From Oscillospiraceae bacterium (GTDB lineage: Bacteria; Bacillota; Clostridia; Oscillospirales; Ruminococcaceae), in NCBI GenBank assembly GCA_017483405.1, contig JAFUWP010000386.1, positions 1-19,863 on the forward strand: a DNA stretch of 19,863 nt, written 5' to 3'. Below, one piece after another: positions 1 to 6,345 of the stretch (the stretch's first letter is position 1; every line of letters begins with the position of its first letter). The notes under the pieces are model-generated. The model was not told the origin of the DNA, searched no databases, and worked only from the letters and a program-made list of their open reading frames with translations. The position numbers and the translations under genes were made by a program.

Positions 1-3000
1 ATAAGCTTCTGCTTCGCGGATTGCCTTCAGGCACTGATTCTGGTCAGCACCCATTGCGATATGTGCTACATAAACATAGCCATAGCTCATAGCGATACCA
101 GCGAGGTCTTTCTTCTTGACTACTTTACCAGCAGCAGCGAACTGTGCGATTGCACCAGTAGGTGTGGACTTGGATGCCTGTCCGCCTGTATTGGAATAAA
201 CTTCGGTATCGAATACCATGATATTGACATTCTTACCGGATGCGATAACATGGTCAAGACCGCCGAAACCAATATCATAAGCCCAGCCGTCACCGCCGAA
301 AATCCACTGAGACTTCTTGCGGAGGAAGTCCTTTTCTGCCAGAATTGCCTTAGCATCTTCGCAGTCGCATTTTTCCAGAACAGCGATTAATTCTTCTGCT
401 GCCGGTGTGTTGGCTGCGCCGTCATTCTTAGTTTCGAGGAACTTGGCAATTGCATTCTTGACTTCTTCTTTCTTAGCCTTTTCAGCAAGAGCTTCTACCT
501 TAGCGATAACACGGTTTCTCAGTGTATCCTGACCGAGGAACATACCGTAACCGAATTCAGCATTATCTTCAAACAGGGAGTTGCTCCATGCAGGGCCGTA
601 ACCCTTCTTGTTAACGGTGTAAGGCGTGGACGGTGCGGAGTTGCCCCAGATGGAAGAACAGCCTGTTGCATTGGCAATATACATTCTGTCGCCGAACAGC
701 TGAGTGATAAGCTTTGCATAAGGTGTTTCGCCGCAGCCTGCACATGCGCCGGAGAATTCGAGCAGCGGCTGCTTGAACTGAGAACCCTTGACAGTAGCTT
801 CTGTAAACTTAGCAGTTACTTCCGGCTTGATGTCCTTAGTTGTACCGAAGTCGAATGCTGCCTGCTGGTCAAGCTGAGATTCCAGAGGCTTCATCACGAG
901 GGTTTCAGCCTTCTTGTTAGCCGGACAGATGTTTGCGCAGACACCGCAGCCGGTGCAGTCCAGAACAGATACTGTCATACCGAATTTGAGGTCGCCGATA
1001 GCCGGTTTCATAGCGGCAAGCTTCATGGATGCCGGAGCTTCAGCAGCTTCTTCAGGAGTCAGAGTTACCGGACGCAGAACTGCATGAGGACATACATAAG
1101 CGCACTGGTTGCACTGAATGCATGTATCAGGATTCCATGTCGGAACTGTTACGGCAATACCGCGCTTTTCAAATGCGGAAGAACCGGAAGGAGATGTACC
1201 GTCAGCCAGCTTCACGAATGTAGAAACAGGCAGTTTGTCACCCTGCTGTGCGTTGCACGGAATCTGTACGTTATTAACGAAATCTTCGAGGGCCTTGTTT
1301 GCACAGGATACCTTCGGCATACCCATAGGAGTATCTTCGGCATTCTTCCATGCATCGGGAACATTGATTTCTACAATGCCCTTGTAACCAGCATCGATAG
1401 CGTTCCAGTTCTTTTCAACAACATCCTGACCCTTCTTAGCGTAGGACATTTCAGCAGCGGCCTTCATGTAGCCGAGAGCATCTTCAAAAGGAATGACGTT
1501 TGCAAGCTTGAAGAATGCAGACTGGAGGATTGTATTGATTCTTGTGCCCATGCCGGTTTCCTTACCGAGCTTTACGCCGTCTACAGTGTAGAATTTTACG
1601 TTATTCTGAGCGATGTATCTCTTAACCTGTCCAGGAAGATGCTTTTCAAGGCCTTCTGCATCCCAGATAGTATTCAGCAGGAATGTGCCGCCTGGCTTGA
1701 TGTCGGATACCATATCATATTTATCAATATAGCTCTGATTATGACATGCTACGAAATCGGCCTTGTTAATCAGATAAGTAGATTTAATCGGAGTTTTGCC
1801 GAATCTCAGGTGAGATACAGTAACACCGCCGGACTTCTTGGAGTCATAAGCGAAATATGCCTGTGCATACATGTCTGTATGGTCGCCGATAATCTTGATG
1901 GAGTTCTTGTTTGCACCAACAGTACCGTCAGAACCGAGTCCCCAGAACTTGCAGGAGATTGTTCCGGCAGGTGCAGTATCAGGAGAGAAGCTGTCATCAA
2001 GAGACAGGTTAGTTACATCATCCACGATACCCAGAGTAAATCTCTTCTTTTCAGTATTCTTGAATACTGCGATAATCTGGTTCGGAGTGGTGTCCTTAGA
2101 GCCAAGACCATAACGGCCGGAATAAATCTTGACATCATGGAATTTGCTGTCATTCAGAGCGGCAACAACATCCAGATACAGAGGTTCACCCAGAGAACCA
2201 GGTTCTTTTGTTCTGTCGAGTACAGAAATCTGCTTAACAGTATCCGGAATGACTTCAATCAGCTTTTCCGCTACGAACGGTCTGTAAAGTCTGACACGAA
2301 CCATACCATACTTGCCGCCGTTTGCGTTCAGATAGTCGATGGTTTCTTCTACAGTATCCATCACAGAACCCATAGCGATGATGATATGTTCAGCATCCGG
2401 TGCGCCGTAGTAGTTGAACAGCTTGTAGTTTGTGCCAATCTTAGCATTGACCTTTTCCATATATTTCTCGACAACTGCCGGCAGAGCATCATAATATTTA
2501 TTACATGCTTCACGAGCCTGGAAGAAAATATCAGGATTCTGTGCAGAACCTCTCTGAACAGGATGGTTCGGGTTCAGAGCATCATCACGGAATGCCTTTG
2601 CTGCATCCCAGTTCATCATTTCAGCTAAATCAGCATCGTCCCATACTTCAATCTTCTGGATTTCGTGAGAAGTTCTGAAACCATCGAAGAAATGCAGGAA
2701 CGGTACACGGCCTTCGATTGTGGAAAGATGAGCCACAGCACCTAAATCCATAACTTCCTGCGGATTGGAAGAACACAGCATTGCATAGCCGGTCTGACGA
2801 CAGGCATAAATATCAGAATGGTCGCCGAAAATGTTCAGTGCATGAGAAGATACGCATCTTGCAGATACATGAATAACATTCGGGAGCAGTTCGCCTGCGA
2901 TTTTGTACATGTTCGGAATCATCAGCAGTAAGCCCTGAGATGCAGTGTAAGTCGTTGTTAACGCACCTGCGGAAAGAGAGCCGTGTACAGTACCGGCTGC

Positions 3001-3198
3001 ACCGGCTTCGGACTGCATTTCTACTACGGTAACAGGGTCGCCGAACAGGTTCTTCTTATCCTTTGCAGACCACTGGTCAGTGACTTCTGCCATAACGGAA
3101 GAAGGTGTAATCGGATAGATAGCAGATAAATCCGTGAACGGATAGGATGCCCATGCGGCGGCGTTGTTGCCGTCCATGGTTTTCATTTTTCTTGCCAT
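1..3198 (-). CDS. nifJ: Pyruvate:ferredoxin (flavodoxin) oxidoreductase, partial at C-terminus
   Basis: Oxidises pyruvate with CoA to acetyl-CoA and CO2, passing electrons to ferredoxin in the cytoplasm; it is the central fermentative enzyme of anaerobes. The 1066 readable residues follow the single-chain family order. The N-terminal thiamine-diphosphate region (about 1-250) has YPITPSS near residue 28. A transketolase-C-like and gamma part follows. Two 4Fe-4S motifs follow, CIQCNQCAYVCP near 693 and CTGCGVCANICP near 748. The C-terminal thiamine-diphosphate domain starts with the cluster motif ACAGCGE near 818 and includes the block EVYSNTGGQASKSTPTGA near 1000. The family is usually about 1170-1200 residues, so roughly 100 C-terminal residues lie beyond position 1. 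I chose the ATG at 3198 because AGGAGG lies 10 nt upstream (3209-3214); the protein then begins MARKMKTMDGN as relatives do. It is read from its own promoter at 3277-3305. A 514-codon open frame on the opposite strand is a shadow. Confidence 0.97.
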   Translation of the reverse strand, partial: MARKMKTMDGNNAAAWASYPFTDLSAIYPITPSSVMAEVTDQWSAKDKKNLFGDPVTVVEMQSEAGAAGTVHGSLSAGALTTTYTASQGLLLMIPNMYKIAGELLPNVIHVSARCVSSHALNIFGDHSDIYACRQTGYAMLCSSNPQEVMDLGAVAHLSTIEGRVPFLHFFDGFRTSHEIQKIEVWDDADLAEMMNWDAAKAFRDDALNPNHPVQRGSAQNPDIFFQAREACNKYYDALPAVVEKYMEKVNAKIGTNYKLFNYYGAPDAEHIIIAMGSVMDTVEETIDYLNANGGKYGMVRVRLYRPFVAEKLIEVIPDTVKQISVLDRTKEPGSLGEPLYLDVVAALNDSKFHDVKIYSGRYGLGSKDTTPNQIIAVFKNTEKKRFTLGIVDDVTNLSLDDSFSPDTAPAGTISCKFWGLGSDGTVGANKNSIKIIGDHTDMYAQAYFAYDSKKSGGVTVSHLRFGKTPIKSTYLINKADFVACHNQSYIDKYDMVSDIKPGGTFLLNTIWDAEGLEKHLPGQVKRYIAQNNVKFYTVDGVKLGKETGMGTRINTILQSAFFKLANVIPFEDALGYMKAAAEMSYAKKGQDVVEKNWNAIDAGYKGIVEINVPDAWKNAEDTPMGMPKVSCANKALEDFVNNVQIPCNAQQGDKLPVSTFVKLADGTSPSGSSAFEKRGIAVTVPTWNPDTCIQCNQCAYVCPHAVLRPVTLTPEEAAEAPASMKLAAMKPAIGDLKFGMTVSVLDCTGCGVCANICPANKKAETLVMKPLESQLDQQAAFDFGTTKDIKPEVTAKFTEATVKGSQFKQPLLEFSGACAGCGETPYAKLITQLFGDRMYIANATGCSSIWGNSAPSTPYTVNKKGYGPAWSNSLFEDNAEFGYGMFLGQDTLRNRVIAKVEALAEKAKKEEVKNAIAKFLETKNDGAANTPAAEELIAVLEKCDCEDAKAILAEKDFLRKKSQWIFGGDGWAYDIGFGGLDHVIASGKNVNIMVFDTEVYSNTGGQASKSTPTGAIAQFAAAGKVVKKKDLAGIAMSYGYVYVAHIAMGADQNQCLKAIREAEAY

Positions 3199-3245
3199 GG
3201 ATGAAAATCCTCCTTGAAATAATAATAAAATAATAAAAATAAATC

Positions 3246-3262
3246 TGTTTGACAGTCAAACA
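3246..3262. promoter_or_regulatory. 17-nt perfect palindrome in the nifJ leader, operator-like
   Basis: The arms TGTTTGAC and GTCAAACA flank a single central A. The predicted nifJ start point is near 3270, so the palindrome covers about +8 to +24 of the transcript, a classical position for a repressor. A single-base centre leaves too small a loop for a good RNA hairpin, which favours a DNA-binding site. I do not recognise it as a known site; it does not match the usual Rex form. The regulator is unknown. Confidence 0.5.
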
Positions 3263-3276
3263 ACTTTTACATTTCT

Positions 3277-3305
3277 ATTTTATCACATAAATTGAATTTT
3301 GTAAA
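3277..3305 (-). promoter_or_regulatory. Promoter of nifJ
   Basis: On the minus strand TTTACA (3300-3305) and TAAAAT (3277-3282) are 17 nt apart. Each matches the housekeeping consensus at five of six bases, and a TG one base before the -10 makes it an extended -10. The predicted start is near 3270, giving a leader of about 70 nt before the ATG at 3198. Confidence 0.75.
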
Positions 3306-3313
3306 TAGTCTAT

Positions 3314-3353
3314 TTGTGCAAAATATCTCAAATTTTTTGAACAAATTGCACAA
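3314..3353. repeat. Nested inverted repeats just upstream of the nifJ -35 box
   Basis: Outer arms TTGTGCAA (3314-3321) and TTGCACAA (3346-3353) enclose inner arms TCAAA (3328-3332) and TTTGA (3336-3340). The two pairs are almost concentric, centred at 3333.5 and 3334. The block ends 9 bp upstream of the -35 box, a usual place for an activator or for cooperative binding of two dimers. The identity of the binding protein is unknown. Confidence 0.4.
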
Positions 3354-3476
3354 TTTCCCTAACACAAGGGGGAATTATCCACGCTGTCAATTGGCATTCT
3401 CACCATAATCATTTCAAGGCATTTAGCTAGGATGTACAAAAATTATGTTTTTCTTCTGGTTTTTTGCAAATTTCTA
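3354..3476. other. AT-rich intergenic spacer, nothing recognised
   Basis: This is the central part of the 511-nt gap between nifJ and the sigma factor gene. A TTGACA on the minus strand near 3385-3390 has no matching -10. I see no open frame, structured RNA or repeat here. Confidence 0.5.
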
Positions 3477-3505
3477 TTGACGAAACTGCATTTTTGGGGT
3501 ATAAT
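3477..3505 (+). promoter_or_regulatory. Strong promoter of the candidate small RNA
   Basis: TTGACG (3477-3482) and a perfect TATAAT (3500-3505) are separated by 17 nt. The predicted start is the A at 3512. It fires toward a terminator at 3615-3648 with no convincing gene between, so its product appears to be a short non-coding RNA or an attenuated leader of the sigma gene. Confidence 0.8.
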
Positions 3506-3511
3506 AATAAC

Positions 3512-3648
3512 AGTGTTAAATACGGATTTAAGTTGACGTATGATTAACACTCGTTTTGTTGTCTCCTTTCTTTTGTTCTACACAAAAACTTTATTTTATC
3601 TGAATTTTATTTCCGGCAGAGCCTCGCGCTCTGCCATTTTTCTTTTTT
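3512..3648 (+). ncRNA. Candidate small RNA with 5' hairpin, U-rich centre and intrinsic terminator
   Basis: The transcript implied by the promoter and terminator is about 137 nt. It opens exactly at the predicted +1 with a hairpin: AGTGTTAA (3512-3519) pairs with TTAACACT (3544-3551), and ATACG (3520-3524) with CGTAT (3537-3541), leaving a 2-nt GA bulge and a 12-nt loop. A U-rich middle follows, containing CTCCTTTCT (3563-3571), which is complementary to Shine-Dalgarno sequences, and a weak stem TTTTGT/ACAAAA (3571-3576 with 3582-3587). An 8-bp GC-rich terminator closes it. It does not look like tmRNA, RNase P RNA, SRP RNA or 6S RNA. It could instead be an attenuated leader of the downstream sigma gene. 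It is not a known family that I recognise. Confidence 0.6.
3615..3648 (+). terminator. Strong intrinsic terminator upstream of the sigma factor gene
   Basis: GGCAGAGC (3615-3622) and GCTCTGCC (3628-3635) form a perfect 8-bp stem with a CTCGC loop, followed by a T-rich tract from 3637 to 3648. It ends the candidate small RNA 61 nt before the sigma gene start. Confidence 0.88.
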
Positions 3649-3709
3649 CACGGGAAATGTCATATCCGTTCCGGAAATCCGTCTTATGAGATAAAGGGGG
3701 GATTCGCTT

Positions 3710-4267
3710 ATGGACGATGCTCAGATTATAGAATTATATTTCCGCCGAAATCAGGATGCTGTCAGAGAAACCGAAAAAGAATACGGTGCGTACTGCTTCA
3801 GTATCGCGGATAATATTCTGCATAATCAGCAGGATGATGAAGAATGCATCAGCGATACATGGCTCAGGGCTTGGAATTCGATTCCGCCTCAGAAACCGGC
3901 CAGACTCAAATTATTTCTGGGGAAAATCACCCGAAATCTCGCATTCGACAGGTATCGGCAGAAAACTGCCGGAAAACGCGGAAACGGCGAATTTACTGCT
4001 GTACTGGACGAACTCGCCGAATGTGTCGCTTCGCCCGATGATGTCGAGAAAAGTTTCGATGCCAGAATACTCCGGCAAAGGCTCAATGACTTTCTCAAAT
4101 CTCTGCCCCAGCGCGAACGGCAGATTTTCCTGAAACGATACTTCTATGCCGAATCCGTCAAGAATATCGCCGAGGAATTTCAGATTTCAGCGAATTACTG
4201 TACTGTCATTCTGAAACGTGTACGCAAAAAATTACAAGCATATCTGGAACAGGAGGGTTTTCTATGA
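3710..4267 (+). CDS. RNA polymerase sigma-70 family factor, ECF-like
   Basis: This 185-residue protein directs RNA polymerase to alternative promoters. A region-2 segment spans roughly residues 10-85, with the core around DEECISDTWLRAWNSIP and then ITRNLAFDRYRQK. A linker follows, then region 4 at about 125-180, with SLPQRERQIFLKRYFY and the helix-turn-helix VKNIAEEFQISANYCTVILKR. It has only regions 2 and 4, the size of an extracytoplasmic-function factor. The start at 3710 has GGGGGG about 8 nt upstream. Its stop overlaps the next start by 4 bp (ATGA), so the two proteins are translationally coupled, the standard layout of a sigma factor and its anti-sigma. I see no convincing promoter between the terminator at 3648 and the start; it may rely on read-through or self-recognition. 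The regulon is unknown. Confidence 0.93.
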   Translation: MDDAQIIELYFRRNQDAVRETEKEYGAYCFSIADNILHNQQDDEECISDTWLRAWNSIPPQKPARLKLFLGKITRNLAFDRYRQKTAGKRGNGEFTAVLDELAECVASPDDVEKSFDARILRQRLNDFLKSLPQRERQIFLKRYFYAESVKNIAEEFQISANYCTVILKRVRKKLQAYLEQEGFL

Positions 4268-5844
4268 AAAAAGAAGATTTATTCAAGGCGATTGGTGATG
4301 TGGATGATGCCTTTTTAGATGAAAACGTCACCGAAATTAAACATGATACCAGATGGATAACTGCTGTCCTCAGCATCGCCGCATGTGCCGCGCTCACCGC
4401 CGGACTGATTCACTTCGTTCCGAAACCTGCCAGACAGCCTCAGGAAGAAATCAAAGTCGCAAGTTCGGAAACAACAGTGACAACAGTTGCCGAAACCGTC
4501 ACAGACGTATCTGCCGACTGGACGGATGAAACAATAGCAAGTGAAGATTATCGGATTTATGTTAATTATAAGGAATCTGATATTATAACAAAAGAGGATT
4601 TAAAAAGACCAAAAACAATAAAAGAAATCATGGCAAAAACATCCGTACCATACATTGAAATCTGCATAGACGAAAAAAACGGCTATATCTCAATGCTGAC
4701 CGCAGAGGATTCTAACAGTCTGCCGAAAGTTGGCGTACTTACCAGAACCGAAACCGGATATGACTGTCAGATAAACGGCGAACAGTTCTTTTTGCAGGAT
4801 ATTTCAGGATTTGAGCTGATATTCCGTTCTGACAAGTCTATTTATGAGGGTATAACTTATGAAGGCAGATTGCTGGAACCGAGAAACAATGCAGACCATC
4901 TGTTTCAGAAAATCAAAGACGAGGAAGCAGAATCTGTTTCAATTGATACGCCGAATGGTTCAGTAATACTCGGCAGTGAAGCGGTTTCCGAATTTATGGA
5001 AATTTTCAGGAATATCGGCACTTACTGTAAAAGCCTAGCGCACCAGTCGGGAGAATATCAGTTTACAGTCACATTAAAGGACGGCACAGTTTATGAAATC
5101 GAACCAACACAGAGTTTTCTGAAAATTGATGGAATGGTTTATCATGCAGAGGAAGCAACCCGTCAGGCACTTGCGGAATTTTATCAGAACTATCTGACAG
5201 AAGATATTCCGGAAGATGTTCCTGAAACAACTGTTCCGGAAACTTCTGAAATAACTCCGAAAAGTACAACCTCAACAGAAGTCACAATAGAAGGTGTGAT
5301 TCTGCCCTACACTACGACAAAAGACCAGCTTTCACCTGAACCGCAGGTTCTCCCTTATACCACCACAGAGGGCGAAACTCAGCCCGAACCGCAGGTTCTG
5401 CCCTACACGAAATTACAGACAGAAACCACTACAACCGTTACAGAAGCTGTTACGGAACTTTCTGCTGAAATATCAGAAATTCCGGAAGAAGTCCAGAATA
5501 TTATGTATGAAGATGATACCAGCGGAATAATCTTTTCACGCATTCAGCCGGAAGATGAAACGCATATTGAAATTGCAGTAGAAAACGGCTGTTATCTGGA
5601 AAGCAATCTTTCTGATGCAATCCGATACTATCCGGAAAAGAAATACGCGGTTTCCATGCAGGTATTTTCTCATCTTCTTTTGCAGGATATTGAAGAAGAA
5701 CTTGCCGGCAAGGGAATTCAGATTCTGGGACATCGGGAATCTGACGGACGTATTCTTGCCATTATGACAGAAGAACAGCTGAATCAGCTCAATCAGACTG
5801 AAACTATGGGTTTCCTGATTGACCTTACTTCACAGCAGAACTGA
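4264..5844 (+). CDS. Single-pass membrane protein, probable anti-sigma factor or sensor
   Basis: The 526-residue protein has a short cytoplasmic N-terminus (about 1-30, starting MKKEDLFKAIGDVDDAFLDE), one membrane helix (about 31-51) and a large outside part. The latter contains a Thr/Glu-rich segment (about 65-90), a folded region (about 95-315), a Thr/Pro-rich linker (about 316-400) with a tandem repeat starting LPYTTT, and a C-terminal folded region (about 410-526). I do not recognise a named catalytic domain. The coupled position after a sigma factor, with a cytoplasmic head too small for an enzyme, argues that residues 1-30 bind the sigma factor while the outside part senses the envelope. 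The start overlaps the sigma stop, with AGGAGG inside the sigma gene as its ribosome site. A bidirectional terminator follows immediately. The role is inferred from position, not proven. Confidence 0.85.
   Translation: MKKEDLFKAIGDVDDAFLDENVTEIKHDTRWITAVLSIAACAALTAGLIHFVPKPARQPQEEIKVASSETTVTTVAETVTDVSADWTDETIASEDYRIYVNYKESDIITKEDLKRPKTIKEIMAKTSVPYIEICIDEKNGYISMLTAEDSNSLPKVGVLTRTETGYDCQINGEQFFLQDISGFELIFRSDKSIYEGITYEGRLLEPRNNADHLFQKIKDEEAESVSIDTPNGSVILGSEAVSEFMEIFRNIGTYCKSLAHQSGEYQFTVTLKDGTVYEIEPTQSFLKIDGMVYHAEEATRQALAEFYQNYLTEDIPEDVPETTVPETSEITPKSTTSTEVTIEGVILPYTTTKDQLSPEPQVLPYTTTEGETQPEPQVLPYTKLQTETTTTVTEAVTELSAEISEIPEEVQNIMYEDDTSGIIFSRIQPEDETHIEIAVENGCYLESNLSDAIRYYPEKKYAVSMQVFSHLLLQDIEEELAGKGIQILGHRESDGRILAIMTEEQLNQLNQTETMGFLIDLTSQQN
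5302..5412 (+). repeat. 48-bp tandem repeat in the Thr/Pro-rich linker
   Basis: Two full 16-residue units and the start of a third lie at residues 347-362, 363-378 and 379-383. Each unit begins LPYT, and the two full units end PEPQV. The units differ at several codons, so the repeat is not a very recent duplication. Such linkers usually span the cell wall, and unit number may vary between strains. Confidence 0.8.
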
Positions 5845-5848
5845 AAAA

Positions 5849-5880
5849 ATCCCCTTTCCGGAACAATCCGGAAAGGGGAT
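5849..5880. terminator. Bidirectional terminator between the sigma operon and nifS-nifU
   Basis: A perfect 13-bp stem, ATCCCCTTTCCGG (5849-5861) with CCGGAAAGGGGAT (5868-5880), has the loop AACAAT. On the minus strand it is followed by a run of T from the As at 5844-5849; on the plus strand by TCGCTTTT. It lies 5 bp after one stop codon and 17 bp after the other, and serves both convergent operons. Confidence 0.93.
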
Positions 5881-5896
5881 TCGCTTTTGATAAGAA

Positions 5897-6325
5897 TTAT
5901 TCTTTGGTACATTCTTCGCAGGAGGGCACTTCGCCTACGATTAACTTCGCATCGACACCCTGCTTTGTGTAATAGTCTGTCAGAGCCGCCTTGACAGCTT
6001 CTTCTGCCAGTACGGAACAGTGTACCTTGACAGGCGGAAGACCGTCCAGAGCCTCCATAACGGCTTTATTTGTAAGCTTCAGAGCATCATCAATGGTTTT
6101 GCCCTTAATCATTTCAGTCGCCATTGAGGAAGTCGCAATCGCCGCACCACAGCCAAATGTCTTGAACTTGACATCGGAAATGGTATCGCCGTCAATCTTC
6201 AGATACATCTTCATGATGTCGCCGCACTTTGCATTGCCGACTTCGCCCACACCGTCAGCGTTTTCGATTTCGCCGACATTACGGGGATTTGTAAAATGGT
6301 CCATTACTTTTTCACTGTAATTCAT
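5897..6325 (-). CDS. iscU: Fe-S cluster assembly scaffold protein, NifU/IscU family
   Basis: The 142-residue protein receives sulfur from the cysteine desulfurase, assembles Fe-S clusters and passes them to apoproteins. The scaffold fold covers nearly the whole chain, with the three conserved cluster cysteines in context: C34 in NAKCGD (with D36), C59 in FGCGAAIATSS and C103 in VHCSVLAEEA. The start MNYSEKVMDHFTNPRNVG is typical of the family. AGGAGG sits 9 nt upstream of the ATG. It lies 20 nt after nifS on the same strand, so the two form an operon. An unusual feature is a short tail ending SCEECTKE, with an extra CxxC at C136/C139. The Clostridia-type NifU N-domain protein is sometimes called nifU; the function is the same. 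Confidence 0.96.
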   Translation of the reverse strand: MNYSEKVMDHFTNPRNVGEIENADGVGEVGNAKCGDIMKMYLKIDGDTISDVKFKTFGCGAAIATSSMATEMIKGKTIDDALKLTNKAVMEALDGLPPVKVHCSVLAEEAVKAALTDYYTKQGVDAKLIVGEVPSCEECTKE

Positions 6326-6345
6326 GATAAAATTCCTCCTGAATC

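Noticed and set aside
1084..2628. 514-codon open frame on the plus strand
   Set aside because: It lies wholly antisense to nifJ, whose translation is unmistakable. Its protein is rich in Cys, Ile and Ser with no recognisable domain, and it has no convincing ribosome site.
3355..3376. Hairpin CCCT/AGGG in the nifJ-sigma spacer as a terminator
   Set aside because: The stem is short, the arms are interrupted, and no T-run follows on either strand.
3540..3689. 49-codon open frame with a hydrophobic start inside the small RNA region
   Set aside because: It has no ribosome site, begins within the 5' hairpin and runs through the intrinsic terminator, so it is very unlikely to be translated.
3649..3709. 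Possible ECF-type autoregulated promoter before the sigma gene
   Set aside because: GGAAA and CGTC are present, but only a few bases apart instead of the needed ~16. No acceptable pair was found.
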